In this document: piece by piece, positions 15,963 through 23,522 of the stretch
How positions within the stretch are numbered: the first letter of the stretch is position 1
How the letters are laid out: each line of letters opens with the position of its first letter
NCBI RefSeq assembly: GCF_024218795.1
Contig: NZ_CP100400.1
Span: forward strand, 434,001 to 498,000
Source: Halorussus aquaticus
GTDB lineage: Archaea; Halobacteriota; Halobacteria; Halobacteriales; Haladaptataceae
DNA: 64,000 bases
Direction of reading: 5' to 3'
Notes under the pieces: model-generated
What the model was told of the DNA's origin: nothing
The model's input: the letters and a program-made list of their open reading frames with translations, nothing else
Databases searched by the model: none
Made by a program: the position numbers and the translations under genes

Positions 15963-17441
15963 TCAGTCGTCGGCCGCCGCGGTGGCCGACGGGTCGGCGG
16001 CGTCCTTCGGAGTGGTGGCACGTCCGGTCAGCGCCATGACGAACAGGACGAGCGGCGAGAGGAACGCGAAGAAGTAGTACGGGAAGTACGACCCCCAGAA
16101 GTTCGTCCACGAGAACGTCGTCACGCCGAGGACGCTGGACATGTAGACCGCTCCGGCGTGCCACGGGATGAGCGCACCCGTCGGGGTCCCCGCGGCCTCG
16201 ACGGCCCGGGAGAGGTCGCTGCTCTCCAAGTCGTACTCGTCGTAGAGGTTTCGGAGCGTCATCCCCGGAATCACGATGGCCATGTACTGCTGGGCGCTGA
16301 AGACGTTGACCAGAATCGCCGAGAGACCGGAACTCACGACGAGACTGGTCGAACTCCGGACCGCCTGCGCGAGGTGGTGGGCCAGCACTGCGAGGACGCC
16401 GATTCCTTCGAGCAGTCCGCCGAGCGCGAGCGCGGCGACGACGACGGTGATGGTCCACGCCGACCCGGAGAGACCCCCGGCGGCCAGCAGGTCGTTGACC
16501 AACTTGGTGCCGGTCTCGGGCGCGGTGCCGTTCAGGAACACGTCCCACGCGGCCGTGAACGCGACGCCCTGCACTGCAAACGTCGTGAAGACGCCCGCGA
16601 AGACGCCCGCCACGAGCGAGGGGAGCGCCGGGTAGCCGTAGAGCGCGAGACCGAAGGTGACTACCAGCGGGAGGAACACGAGCGGCGAGAGGTTGTAGGT
16701 GCCCGCCAGCGCGCCCTGAATCTCGGCGACCTGCCCTTCGGGAATCGCTCCGCCCGCTCGGAGTCCGAGCAGGGCGTAGAGGACCAGCGAGATGCCGAGC
16801 GCGATGGCGGTCCCCGTGCGCATCGCCCGAATGTGGTCGTAGAGGTCGGTGTTCGTGACCGCGGCCGCGAGGTTAGTCGTGTCCGAGAGCGGCGACTGCT
16901 TGTCGCCCGCGTACGCCCCGGTCAGAATCGCACCGGCGGTCATCGGTTCGGGGATTCCGAGACCCGACCCGATGCCGACGAACGCGACGCCGAGCGTGCC
17001 AGCGGTGGTCCACGACGACCCGATGGAGAACGCGACGACCGCCGCGAGAATCGCGGTCGCGGGCAGGAACACTTTCGGCGTGAGTATCGACAGGCCGTAG
17101 TACATCAGTCCCGGTATCGTCCCGGAACTGACCCACGTCGCGATGAGCGCGTAGATGGTGAACAGGATGAGCAGCGCCTGTAGTCCCATCAGCAGGCTGT
17201 TGGCCATGCCGTCGTACAGGTCGTCCCACGAGAGGTCGAGCCAGAAGTAACCGACCAGTCCCGTCAGTACGATACTCCAGAGGAGCGGCGCGTGAGGTGC
17301 GAGTCCGAGGTACCCTGAGCCGATACCGAGGAAGACGATTACGCCGAGTACGGGCACGAGCGCCTGTGCGAGCGTCGGCCGTCGCTCCGGCGACAGTTCT
17401 CCGTACGTCAGCGGTTCGAAGTCGAGCGAAGCCATTGACAT
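15963..17441 (-). CDS. nhaC: NhaC family Na+/H+ antiporter
   Basis: 492 residues, about 12 helices. The family signatures GSSWTTAGTLGVAFVG and AGAYAGDKQSPLSDTTNLA (charged residues in a broken helix) and a matching C-terminal GALIPWHAGAVYMSS are visible. NhaC members exchange Na+ for H+; relatives also exchange amino-acid-derived anions such as malate/lactate, so the true ions are open. The gene converges on dgcA and could serve substrate uptake for it, but there is no direct evidence. The ATG at 17441 has a TATA box 27 bases upstream; an alternative ATG lies two codons later. Confidence 0.85.
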   Translation of the reverse strand: MSMASLDFEPLTYGELSPERRPTLAQALVPVLGVIVFLGIGSGYLGLAPHAPLLWSIVLTGLVGYFWLDLSWDDLYDGMANSLLMGLQALLILFTIYALIATWVSSGTIPGLMYYGLSILTPKVFLPATAILAAVVAFSIGSSWTTAGTLGVAFVGIGSGLGIPEPMTAGAILTGAYAGDKQSPLSDTTNLAAAVTNTDLYDHIRAMRTGTAIALGISLVLYALLGLRAGGAIPEGQVAEIQGALAGTYNLSPLVFLPLVVTFGLALYGYPALPSLVAGVFAGVFTTFAVQGVAFTAAWDVFLNGTAPETGTKLVNDLLAAGGLSGSAWTITVVVAALALGGLLEGIGVLAVLAHHLAQAVRSSTSLVVSSGLSAILVNVFSAQQYMAIVIPGMTLRNLYDEYDLESSDLSRAVEAAGTPTGALIPWHAGAVYMSSVLGVTTFSWTNFWGSYFPYYFFAFLSPLVLFVMALTGRATTPKDAADPSATAAADD

Positions 17442-17460
17442 CTTGGATTATTACCCGGGA

Positions 17461-17469
17461 GTATTAAAC
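17461..17469 (-). promoter_or_regulatory. TATA box for nhaC
   Basis: GTTTAATAC on the minus strand, centred about 24-27 bases before the ATG at 17441. Confidence 0.45.
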
Positions 17470-17615
17470 TGGAGCGATTTTATTCGTGTAGAGAATATTC
17501 AAATTGCGGTTTGGTATCGACAACCACGACTGGAAGCTATCGACAGCCTCTCAAACAGGGAATCGGAGAAATCGGCCGGAAACTATGTCGCAGTCGGGAA
17601 GCGGAGTCTATCGCT

Positions 17616-17678
17616 CGGTGAAGTGCGGGTCGCCTCACACGGTGACAGTCGGACGCTAACGCCCGGTGAAGTGCGGGT
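17616..17678. repeat. Duplicated 3' end of thrS (15-bp direct repeat, 48 bp apart)
   Basis: CGGTGAAGTGCGGGT occurs at 17616-17630 and again at 17664-17678. The second copy encodes the end of ThrRS (PHFTGR then stop). The first, 48 bases downstream in the gene's direction and in the same frame, would read DPHFTER then stop. Similarity extends to 20 of 22 bases. It looks like a remnant of a small in-frame duplication of the gene's tail. Confidence 0.7.
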
Positions 17679-19536
17679 GGTTACTGACGTGTTTCGGCAG
17701 ATAGCGTCGCTTCTTCGGCAGGTAGCCCACGTCTTCGAGGACTGTCGCTCGCAACTCCTCGAACTCCATCTCCCGCTCCTCGCCCTCCCCGCGAACGTTG
17801 ACCTTGAGTCCCTCGGAGTCTCCCTCTGTCTCGCGGTCCCCGACGACCGCGTAGTAGGGCACCCAGTCGGTCTCGGCCCGGGCGATGCGCTTGCCGACCG
17901 ACTCCTCGCGCTCGTCTACGTCGGCCCGGACGCCCGCCGATTTGAGGTCGTCCGCGAGGGCGTCGCAGTAGTCGACGTGTTCCTCGCCGACTGGCACGAA
18001 TCGGACCTGCGTGGGCGAGAGCCACGTCGGCAGTCTCGGCGTCTCCCGCCCGGCGGCCGTCTCCAGCAGGGCGGCCAGCACGCGCTCGATGCCGCCCGAG
18101 GGCGAGTAGTGGAGGATGGGCGGGTGGTGAGACTCCTCGCCGGTGTCGTAGGTGATGTCGAATCGCTCTGCGCTCTCGACGTCTATCTGGACCGTGGGGT
18201 TCTCGATGGGGCGGCCGAGTCGGTCGATGGCCGCGAAGTCCACCTTGGCCGACCAGTAGTGGCGGCGCTCGGGCAAAATTTCGAGCAGTGCGGGCTTGCC
18301 GAGGTCCTCGACCAGCGACTCGACCCACGCCTCGTTCTCCTCGTAGAATCGCCGGGTCGTCCGGACGACGGGTTCGTAGTTCAGGCCGAGGTCCTCGCTC
18401 GTCCCGAGGGCGAGTTTCGCCTGCGCTCGGAGTTCCTCCTTGGCCTGCTCCACGTCTCTGGTCGCGGTGTGCATGTCGGGCATGGTGAACGCGCGCTGGC
18501 GCTTCAGGCCCATCACCTCGCCCCGCTGTTCGCGCCGGAACGAGTAGGTGGACATCTCGTAGATGCGGAGCGGCAGGTCGTTCTCCGAGACGTGCATGTC
18601 GCGCATGATGGAGAACTGGCCGAAGCAGGCCGCGAACCGCAGCATCATCCGGCGGTCGCCCGACTCGAAACGGTACTGGCGCTCGCCGAACTCGTCGGCG
18701 TGGTCCCGGACCGCCCGCACCCCGAGGTCGTACATCACCGGCGTCTCGACCGGCATCCCGCCGTACTCGACCGCGAGGTCGTTCACGTACTCCATCAGCG
18801 AGTCCCGGACCAGTTTCCCGCGAGGGTACCACCGCAGGTTGCCGACGTCGCTGAGTTCGTCGTAGCCGACCAGTTCCTTCTCCCGCATGAGTTCGACGTG
18901 GGGCGGTTCGTCGCCCTCGTTGGCGGTCTTCCCTTCCACTTCGTCGGCGACGAGGGCGCGCATGTCGTCGCTCACGCGGTCGACGTCTTCGTCGTCGAGC
19001 GCCTCCAACGCGCTCCGCTCGGGGAGGGCCGCGGTCCCGCCCTCGGGGAACAGGAGTTTCCACTCGCTCGGCGCGCGGTCGGCGGTCTCCGAGCCCGCGT
19101 CTCCGTCGGTCCGGTCGGGCGTGACGTGTCGGGAGAGTTCCGAGAGCGGGTGGCCCTTACACGAGACCTCGAAGGACTTGTACCAGCCGAACGGCGCGCG
19201 CAGAACGTCGTAGTCGGCGTCGAGTTCGGACTGGAGATCGCGGAGGACGGTCTTGGCGCTGTCCGGCGACGCGAGGTCGTCGCTCAGGTGGGCGTACGGG
19301 TAGAGGACGACCTTCCGGGTGTTGAGTTGGCCGGTCACGTCCCGGAGTTCGTCGGCGGCGTTCTCGACCACGGCGTCGAGGTCGGTCTCGTCCTCGCGCT
19401 CGACGCTGACGAACGCGGTCACGCAGTCCTCCATCCGGCCCTCCATCGGGACGTCCTCGGTCTCGGCGAGTCCCGCTCCGGCCTCCGTGGTGGTCTCGAA
19501 CTCGAGGTGGTCGGAGTGGACGAACAGGAGTCGCAT
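17656..19536 (-). CDS. thrS: Threonyl-tRNA synthetase, archaeal type
   Basis: 626 residues. The N-terminal ~140 residues (MRLLFVHSDHLEFETT, then a HLSDDLASP segment) are the archaeal editing domain related to D-aminoacyl-tRNA deacylase, which removes mischarged serine. The class II catalytic core follows from about residue 215 (RWYPRGKLVRDSL, LRFAACFGQFSIMRDMH, YEMSTYSFRREQRG, HYSPSGGIERVLAALLE). The C-terminal domain (about 510-610) binds the anticodon. It charges tRNA-Thr with threonine. The protein ends PHFTGR, as in related haloarchaea. It stands alone and is divergent from fxsA. Confidence 0.95.
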   Translation of the reverse strand: MRLLFVHSDHLEFETTTEAGAGLAETEDVPMEGRMEDCVTAFVSVEREDETDLDAVVENAADELRDVTGQLNTRKVVLYPYAHLSDDLASPDSAKTVLRDLQSELDADYDVLRAPFGWYKSFEVSCKGHPLSELSRHVTPDRTDGDAGSETADRAPSEWKLLFPEGGTAALPERSALEALDDEDVDRVSDDMRALVADEVEGKTANEGDEPPHVELMREKELVGYDELSDVGNLRWYPRGKLVRDSLMEYVNDLAVEYGGMPVETPVMYDLGVRAVRDHADEFGERQYRFESGDRRMMLRFAACFGQFSIMRDMHVSENDLPLRIYEMSTYSFRREQRGEVMGLKRQRAFTMPDMHTATRDVEQAKEELRAQAKLALGTSEDLGLNYEPVVRTTRRFYEENEAWVESLVEDLGKPALLEILPERRHYWSAKVDFAAIDRLGRPIENPTVQIDVESAERFDITYDTGEESHHPPILHYSPSGGIERVLAALLETAAGRETPRLPTWLSPTQVRFVPVGEEHVDYCDALADDLKSAGVRADVDEREESVGKRIARAETDWVPYYAVVGDRETEGDSEGLKVNVRGEGEEREMEFEELRATVLEDVGYLPKKRRYLPKHVSNHPHFTGR

Positions 19537-19685
19537 GGACGGAGTGACCGCTCGGTCGGTGAAAAGTGTACGGGGGTCGGTGGGCGACGCGGTGTCGGTC
19601 GGTTTTCGTCCGGAAGTATTCCGCCGCAGGGGTCACCTAAAGGGTTTTACCGCGTGAACGTCTATTCAGAGACAAGAACGAACCG

Positions 19686-20252
19686 ATGCTCAAACGCGTA
19701 CTCTTCGGACTCCTCCTCATCCCGCTCCTAGACGCGCTGTTCCTCGTCTACGTGGCGAGCGAACTCGGGGCCGTACTCACGGTCGCACTGGTCGTCCTGA
19801 CCGCGCTGGTCGGGACGCTGTTCGTCCGCGCGGAGGGCCGCCACACCATCCGGCGACTCCAAGAGGCCGTCGGCAAGGGTGAGGTCCCGGCCGACGAACT
19901 CACCGACGGCGCGCTGCTCATCGCCGCGGGTGCGTTCCTGCTCACGCCCGGTCTCGTCACCGACACCGTGGGCTTCCTGCTGGCGTTCCCGCCCACGCGC
20001 ATCCTCGTTCGCGAGGCGGTCCAGAAGTGGGTCGTCACGCCCTACATCGAGAAGAAGACCGGCGGGTTCGCCACCGGGAACATCTACACGTTCGGCTTCC
20101 CGAACGCGGAGGACGTGAGCGGAACCGGTGCAGGTACCGGCGCAGGTGGCGCTGGCGGGTCGACGTCGAGTAGTCAGTCCGACTCCTCGGACGACACCTA
20201 CCGCGTGGACGACGACTCCTACGACATCGAGTTCGAAGACGACGAGAAGTAG
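19686..20252 (+). CDS. fxsA: FxsA family membrane protein
   Basis: 188 residues. The start MLKRVLFGLLLIPLLDALFLVYVAS, followed by LTALVGTLFVRAEG and the FLLTPGLVTDTVGFLL segment, is the FxsA (suppressor of F exclusion) fold with three or so membrane helices. The last 55 residues are Gly/Ser/Asp-rich and acidic, a haloarchaeal addition. The biochemical role of FxsA is unknown; it interferes with phage exclusion in E. coli. A strong terminator-like hairpin lies shortly after the stop. Confidence 0.85.
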   Translation: MLKRVLFGLLLIPLLDALFLVYVASELGAVLTVALVVLTALVGTLFVRAEGRHTIRRLQEAVGKGEVPADELTDGALLIAAGAFLLTPGLVTDTVGFLLAFPPTRILVREAVQKWVVTPYIEKKTGGFATGNIYTFGFPNAEDVSGTGAGTGAGGAGGSTSSSQSDSSDDTYRVDDDSYDIEFEDDEK

Positions 20253-20296
20253 CGAGGACGACGCGCCTCGAACGGTCGTGCGTGACGCCGCACGAC

Positions 20297-20319
20297 GGCG
20301 AGGCGGAGTCGCCTTTTTT
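20297..20319 (+). terminator. Hairpin and T-run after fxsA
   Basis: GGCGA and TCGCC arms with a 7-base loop are followed directly by six Ts, 45 bases after the fxsA stop. It probably ends the fxsA transcript before the tRNA. Confidence 0.6.
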
Positions 20320-20356
20320 CCCCGTAAAACTCCGTGAGGGCGTCCCGAAGGCGAGT

Positions 20357-20375
20357 CGAAAGGAAACGCTTAAAC
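20357..20375 (+). promoter_or_regulatory. BRE/TATA promoter of tRNA-Ile
   Basis: A purine-rich BRE (CGAAAGGAAACG) is followed by CTTAAAC, about 35 bases before the tRNA 5' end; this is a textbook archaeal stable-RNA promoter. Confidence 0.6.
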
Positions 20376-20408
20376 ATTCATGGCCGCAAGCAGTGAATGC
20401 ACTCGCTC

Positions 20409-20482
20409 GGGCCAATAGCTCAATCAGGTTGAGCGCTCGGCTGATAACCGGGAGGTTCGCGGTTCAAATCCGCGTTGGCCCA
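20409..20482 (+). tRNA. tRNA-Ile (GAU anticodon)
   Basis: 74 bases without CCA. The acceptor arms GGGCCAA and TTGGCCC pair fully, with discriminator A. The D arm is GCTC...GAGC, the anticodon stem CTCGG/CCGGG with loop CTGATAA (anticodon GAT), and the T arm CGCGG-TTCAAAT-CCGCG. There is no intron. The anticodon reads AUC and AUU isoleucine codons. No tRNA-derived direct repeat (attachment-site copy) is seen within the next kilobase. Confidence 0.95.
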
Positions 20483-20539
20483 CTTCTTCGATTCTGCGGG
20501 AAGCGATAGTACGTGAGAGGGGACCGTCTCGATTCGTAC

Positions 20540-20857
20540 TTAGTTGCCCTTCAGTTGACGACCCATCCACTCGGCTCCCGCCCTCGATTTCATCTCCTCC
20601 CAGTCGCCGAAGTTGGTGTTGTTCGCTACGTGTTCGTCGAACTCGTCGGTCGGAACCGCGTCGAGGTCGTCTTCCGATTCGATGTCCCACCTGCTATCGT
20701 CGAAGAACTCCTGTAACGACCCGTAATTCGTGTACTGTTCCATGAACGCGGCGGGAAAGACGTCGTCTGCCGTGATTTGGTTCTCCTCCGTTTGGCCGAC
20801 GTTTTCTCCGAATCCATCGAGGGAGTCTTCTAGTTCGTCGAGGTCGTCCGTACCCAT
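20540..20857 (-). CDS. Small acidic protein, unknown
   Basis: 105 residues, very acidic (many Asp/Glu), with aromatic residues near the middle (AAFMEQYTNYGSLQEFFDD) and a C-terminal WEEMKSRAGAEWMGRQL segment. No family recognised. GC content is visibly lower than in the neighbours and it lies 57 bases after tRNA-Ile, which hints at acquired or fast-evolving sequence. A strongly AT-rich promoter region (20860-20890) precedes it. Confidence 0.6.
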   Translation of the reverse strand: MGTDDLDELEDSLDGFGENVGQTEENQITADDVFPAAFMEQYTNYGSLQEFFDDSRWDIESEDDLDAVPTDEFDEHVANNTNFGDWEEMKSRAGAEWMGRQLKGN

Positions 20858-20859
20858 GC

Positions 20860-20893
20860 CCTATTTTATACCCTATATACTATTAATTCTTTT
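20860..20893 (-). promoter_or_regulatory. AT-rich promoter of the 105-aa acidic protein gene
   Basis: On the minus strand AATTAATAGTATATAGGG is followed by TATAAAATAGGG, two TATA-like elements within 30 bases of the ATG at 20857. The low GC is unusual for the window. Confidence 0.45.
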
Positions 20894-20911
20894 GCGGATG
20901 ATGGATGGAAA

Positions 20912-21181
20912 TCAGCCCTCGCTCAGCTCTCGCACGGTCCACGAGATTCCGATGGCCGAGACCAACAGTACCACCAAGTTGAGCGCCATTCGGAACAGCG
21001 GCCGATACGTCCGGGCGACGAACGTATTGATGCTCGCGTTCGCGCTGGTGTACAGTTGAACCACCGCGACCACGGCTAACAGGACGAACAGGCCCAGTGC
21101 GGCCCGGTAGAGGTTCGTCCGTATCTCGAAGTCGGCAGTCGATTCCTCGGGCATCTCGGTGTCGGTGTTTGCCTCACTCAT
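20912..21181 (-). CDS. Small membrane protein paired with PGF-CTERM protein
   Basis: 89 residues. A short acidic N-terminus is followed by two membrane helices (about 26-43 and 65-80) separated by a loop with FVARTYRPLFRM. No family name is claimed. Its start overlaps the stop of the upstream PGF-CTERM gene by four bases (ATGA), so the two are an operon and probably act together. Confidence 0.65.
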   Translation of the reverse strand: MSEANTDTEMPEESTADFEIRTNLYRAALGLFVLLAVVAVVQLYTSANASINTFVARTYRPLFRMALNLVVLLVSAIGISWTVRELSEG

Positions 21182-22191
21182 GCGTGCCTCCGTGCGAGGA
21201 GTAGCGCGCCGACCAGTGCGAGGGCGGCCGCGCCGGTTCCGAAGCCGGGCATGCTACCGGCAGACGCCGCCTCCTCGACGGTCGTCTCGGGCGCTCCTCG
21301 GCCGCCCGTCGGGCCGTTCTCGAAGTCGCTGACCTCCAGTCCGACCTCTCGGACCGTCTCGTTCGCTCGGACGGTCTCGGTCGGGTTCAGGTTCGCCACG
21401 CTCCGGGCGGTGCCGACGATGACGCCGTCCTTCCACAGCACCGCGTCGAGGTAGTAGTTGTAGCCGTCGGGGACCGCGAGTTCGACGCTCGGGGTGACGG
21501 TCCGCCCGGGTCGGACGGTGCCGACCTCGACCGACGCGCGGTCGGCGACGATGTTCGAGTCGGCCTGCCTCGCGGTGAACACGACCCGCAGCTCCTCGGA
21601 CGCCGCGTCACCCTCGTTGGTCAGGAACGTCGAAACGTCGAGGGTCGTCCGGTTGTCCGCCGTGCTCCCGACGGTGTACTCTATCGGCGGGAGACCGTCG
21701 CTCCCCTGCCAGTGGAACCGGACGCTGGTCCGGGCGTACTCCGGCGTCAGCGTGCCGACGCCCCGGACCTCCTTGCTCCCCTCGGCGATGCGGGCGCCGT
21801 GGCGGAAGACGACGGTCTCGACGCGGTACCCGCCGGAGCGCTCGACCGAGAGGTTCTGGACGACCGACACCTCGCGGTCGCCGGAGATGGTCGGGACGGC
21901 CGTCTGCTTCGTCGTCTCGACCAGTCCGGATTCGAGGTGGACCGCCCGAACGAGGACGGTCACGTTCTCGGATTCGCCGTCGGAGTGTGCGAGGCGCGTA
22001 TCGACTCGGAGGGTCGCAGTGCCGCCCGACACCGGTCCGGGCGCGATGGACACCTCTTGGATGTCGAGGTGGCCGGGCCGGACCGGGTCCGACTCGGACT
22101 CGGCTATCGTCCCGGGGACCACGGCGACGGCGAGGACGGACACCGCGACGACGAGCGCGATTCCGCCCGCCAACATCCGCTCACGGTTCAT
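21178..22191 (-). CDS. Secreted PGF-CTERM anchored protein (DUF7490-like)
   Basis: 337 residues. There is a signal peptide-like helix (about 7-31). Two Ig-like beta domains (roughly 40-165 and 175-290) are rich in V-x-x-T strand patterns. The C-terminus is a PGF-CTERM sorting signal: an acidic, Thr-rich linker, the tripeptide PGF at about 314, then a hydrophobic helix and RRHA. Archaeosortase A would process it and attach a lipid, leaving it on the cell surface. It resembles haloarchaeal DUF7490 proteins. It is operonic with the small membrane protein. Confidence 0.75.
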   Translation of the reverse strand: MNRERMLAGGIALVVAVSVLAVAVVPGTIAESESDPVRPGHLDIQEVSIAPGPVSGGTATLRVDTRLAHSDGESENVTVLVRAVHLESGLVETTKQTAVPTISGDREVSVVQNLSVERSGGYRVETVVFRHGARIAEGSKEVRGVGTLTPEYARTSVRFHWQGSDGLPPIEYTVGSTADNRTTLDVSTFLTNEGDAASEELRVVFTARQADSNIVADRASVEVGTVRPGRTVTPSVELAVPDGYNYYLDAVLWKDGVIVGTARSVANLNPTETVRANETVREVGLEVSDFENGPTGGRGAPETTVEEAASAGSMPGFGTGAAALALVGALLLARRHA

Positions 22192-22337
22192 GTTCCGAGT
22201 CTCACAGGTGCGTATAAAGTGTCTTGTGGTCGGTAGGCGACGTCCGGTCTCGTGAACCGACCCGGCGCTCTCGGGGGGACAGGAACCCGGTCCGAGTGCG
22301 GACAGAATCTTGGTCCTCCGGCCCGAACAGTCGGCGA

Positions 22338-23110
22338 ATGTCCATCAGAAGCGTCGTCCTCGACGTAGACGGGACCCTCGTTCGCGGGGACGAGCCAGTT
22401 CCCGGCGCTATCGAGGCGGTGGACCGACTCCGCGAGCCGGTCTCGACCTCCTCCTGCTGTCGAACAACCCGACGCGGCCACCGGCCGACTACGCCGACTG
22501 GCTGGCGGGTCTCGGCTTCGCGGTCGGTCCCGACGACGTGGTCACTTGCGGGTCGCTCACCGCGGACCACGTGGCCGCCGAGTATCCCGATACTCCGACC
22601 TACCTGCTCGGCGAAGCGGGTCTGCGCGAGATGCTGACCGCGCGCGGCGTCCCGCTGGTCGCGGACCCCGATGCCGCCGAAGTGGTCGTCGCCTCCATCG
22701 ACCGGGAGTTCACCTACGACCGACTTCGAGACGCGCTCTGGGCGTTAGACGGCGCGGCGTTCGTGGCGACCGACCCCGACCGGACGATTCCGGCGGCCGA
22801 CCGCCCGGTTCCGGGGTCGGGTCCCGTCGTCGCCGCCCTCGCCGAGGCCGCGAACCGCGCCCCCGACGCGATGCTCGGCAAACCCGGCCGGACCGCGGCC
22901 GAGGCGGTCGAGTCGCGAGTCGCGGGCCGGGGACCGGAGTGTCTGGTCGTCGGCGACCGACTCGACACCGACATCGCGCTGGGCGACCGCGCGGGACTGA
23001 CGACCGCGCTCGTCCTCTCGGGCGTGAGTACCCGCGCGGACGCGGAGCGTTCGGACGTGACCCCGGACCACGTCCTCGATTCGGTCGCCGACGTGGAGTC
23101 GCTCCTCTGA
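22338..23110 (+). pseudogene. HAD-IIA (NagD-type) phosphatase with a -1 frameshift
   Basis: The product would be about 258 residues. The first 33 codons (MSIRSVVLDVDGTLVRGDE, motif I DxDGT) read in one frame up to RLRE at 22436. From 22439 another frame continues with GLDLLLLSNNPTRPPADY (motif II S-N) and on through motif III LGKPG and ECLVVGDRLDTDIALG. Adding one base (a G between GAG and CC) would restore REAGLDLLLLSNNP exactly. HAD-IIA enzymes are sugar-phosphate or p-nitrophenyl phosphatases. It is either a real one-base deletion or a sequencing error. Confidence 0.8.
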
Positions 23111-23133
23111 GACGGAGACGCTTCGAGCGACAG

Positions 23134-23484
23134 CTACACGTCGTCCGTCGGGTGCAGGAACGTCTGGAACTCCACGGTTCGCCCGTCCGGGTCCGTCGCG
23201 AAGAACTGGTAAATCTCGTACGTCTCGTTCTCGTGGGGTTCGTCGCGGGCGCGGTCGGCCAGCGTCTCGTACATCGCGTCCACGCTCTCCCGGTCGGGGT
23301 AGACGAAGGTCACGATTCCCTCGGTGTCGGCCTCGTCTCGCTCGCAGAAGCCGAGCAGTTGGTTGTCGTACTTCAGAATCGTGCAGTCGGGTTGTTCGAG
23401 CCACACGTCCGCACCCACGGTGTCGGTGTAGAACTCGACGATGCGCTCGGAGTCGGTCGTTGCGAAGAACGTAATCGCGCTCAC
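23134..23484 (-). CDS. VOC (glyoxalase/bleomycin resistance) superfamily protein
   Basis: 116 residues from the GTG at 23484 (AITFFATTDSERIVEFYTD). The core IVEFYTDTVG, CTILKYDNQLLGFC and, near the end, FFATDPDGRTVEFQTFL is the VOC single-domain fold; the final Glu in TVEFQ is a typical metal ligand. Members include lyases, dioxygenases and drug-binding proteins, so the reaction is open. The open frame further upstream overlaps the next gene and was not used. Confidence 0.8.
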   Translation of the reverse strand: MSAITFFATTDSERIVEFYTDTVGADVWLEQPDCTILKYDNQLLGFCERDEADTEGIVTFVYPDRESVDAMYETLADRARDEPHENETYEIYQFFATDPDGRTVEFQTFLHPTDDV

Positions 23485-23509
23485 GAACGCTCCGTCGCGG
23501 ACCGACGGC

Positions 23510-23520
23510 AAAAAACCGCC
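23510..23520 (-). terminator. T-run after the 429-aa membrane protein gene
   Basis: On the minus strand GGCGG is followed by six Ts 8-13 bases past the stop at 23523. It is a likely simple U-tract terminator. Confidence 0.4.
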
Positions 23521-23522
23521 GC

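Noticed and set aside
17443..19731. A 762-codon plus-strand frame opposite thrS
   Set aside because: It mirrors thrS codon for codon in another frame and runs through the intergenic repeat; no protein features.
20483..21200. Possible integrated element next to tRNA-Ile
   Set aside because: No integrase, no direct repeat of the tRNA 3' end and the following genes look chromosomal.
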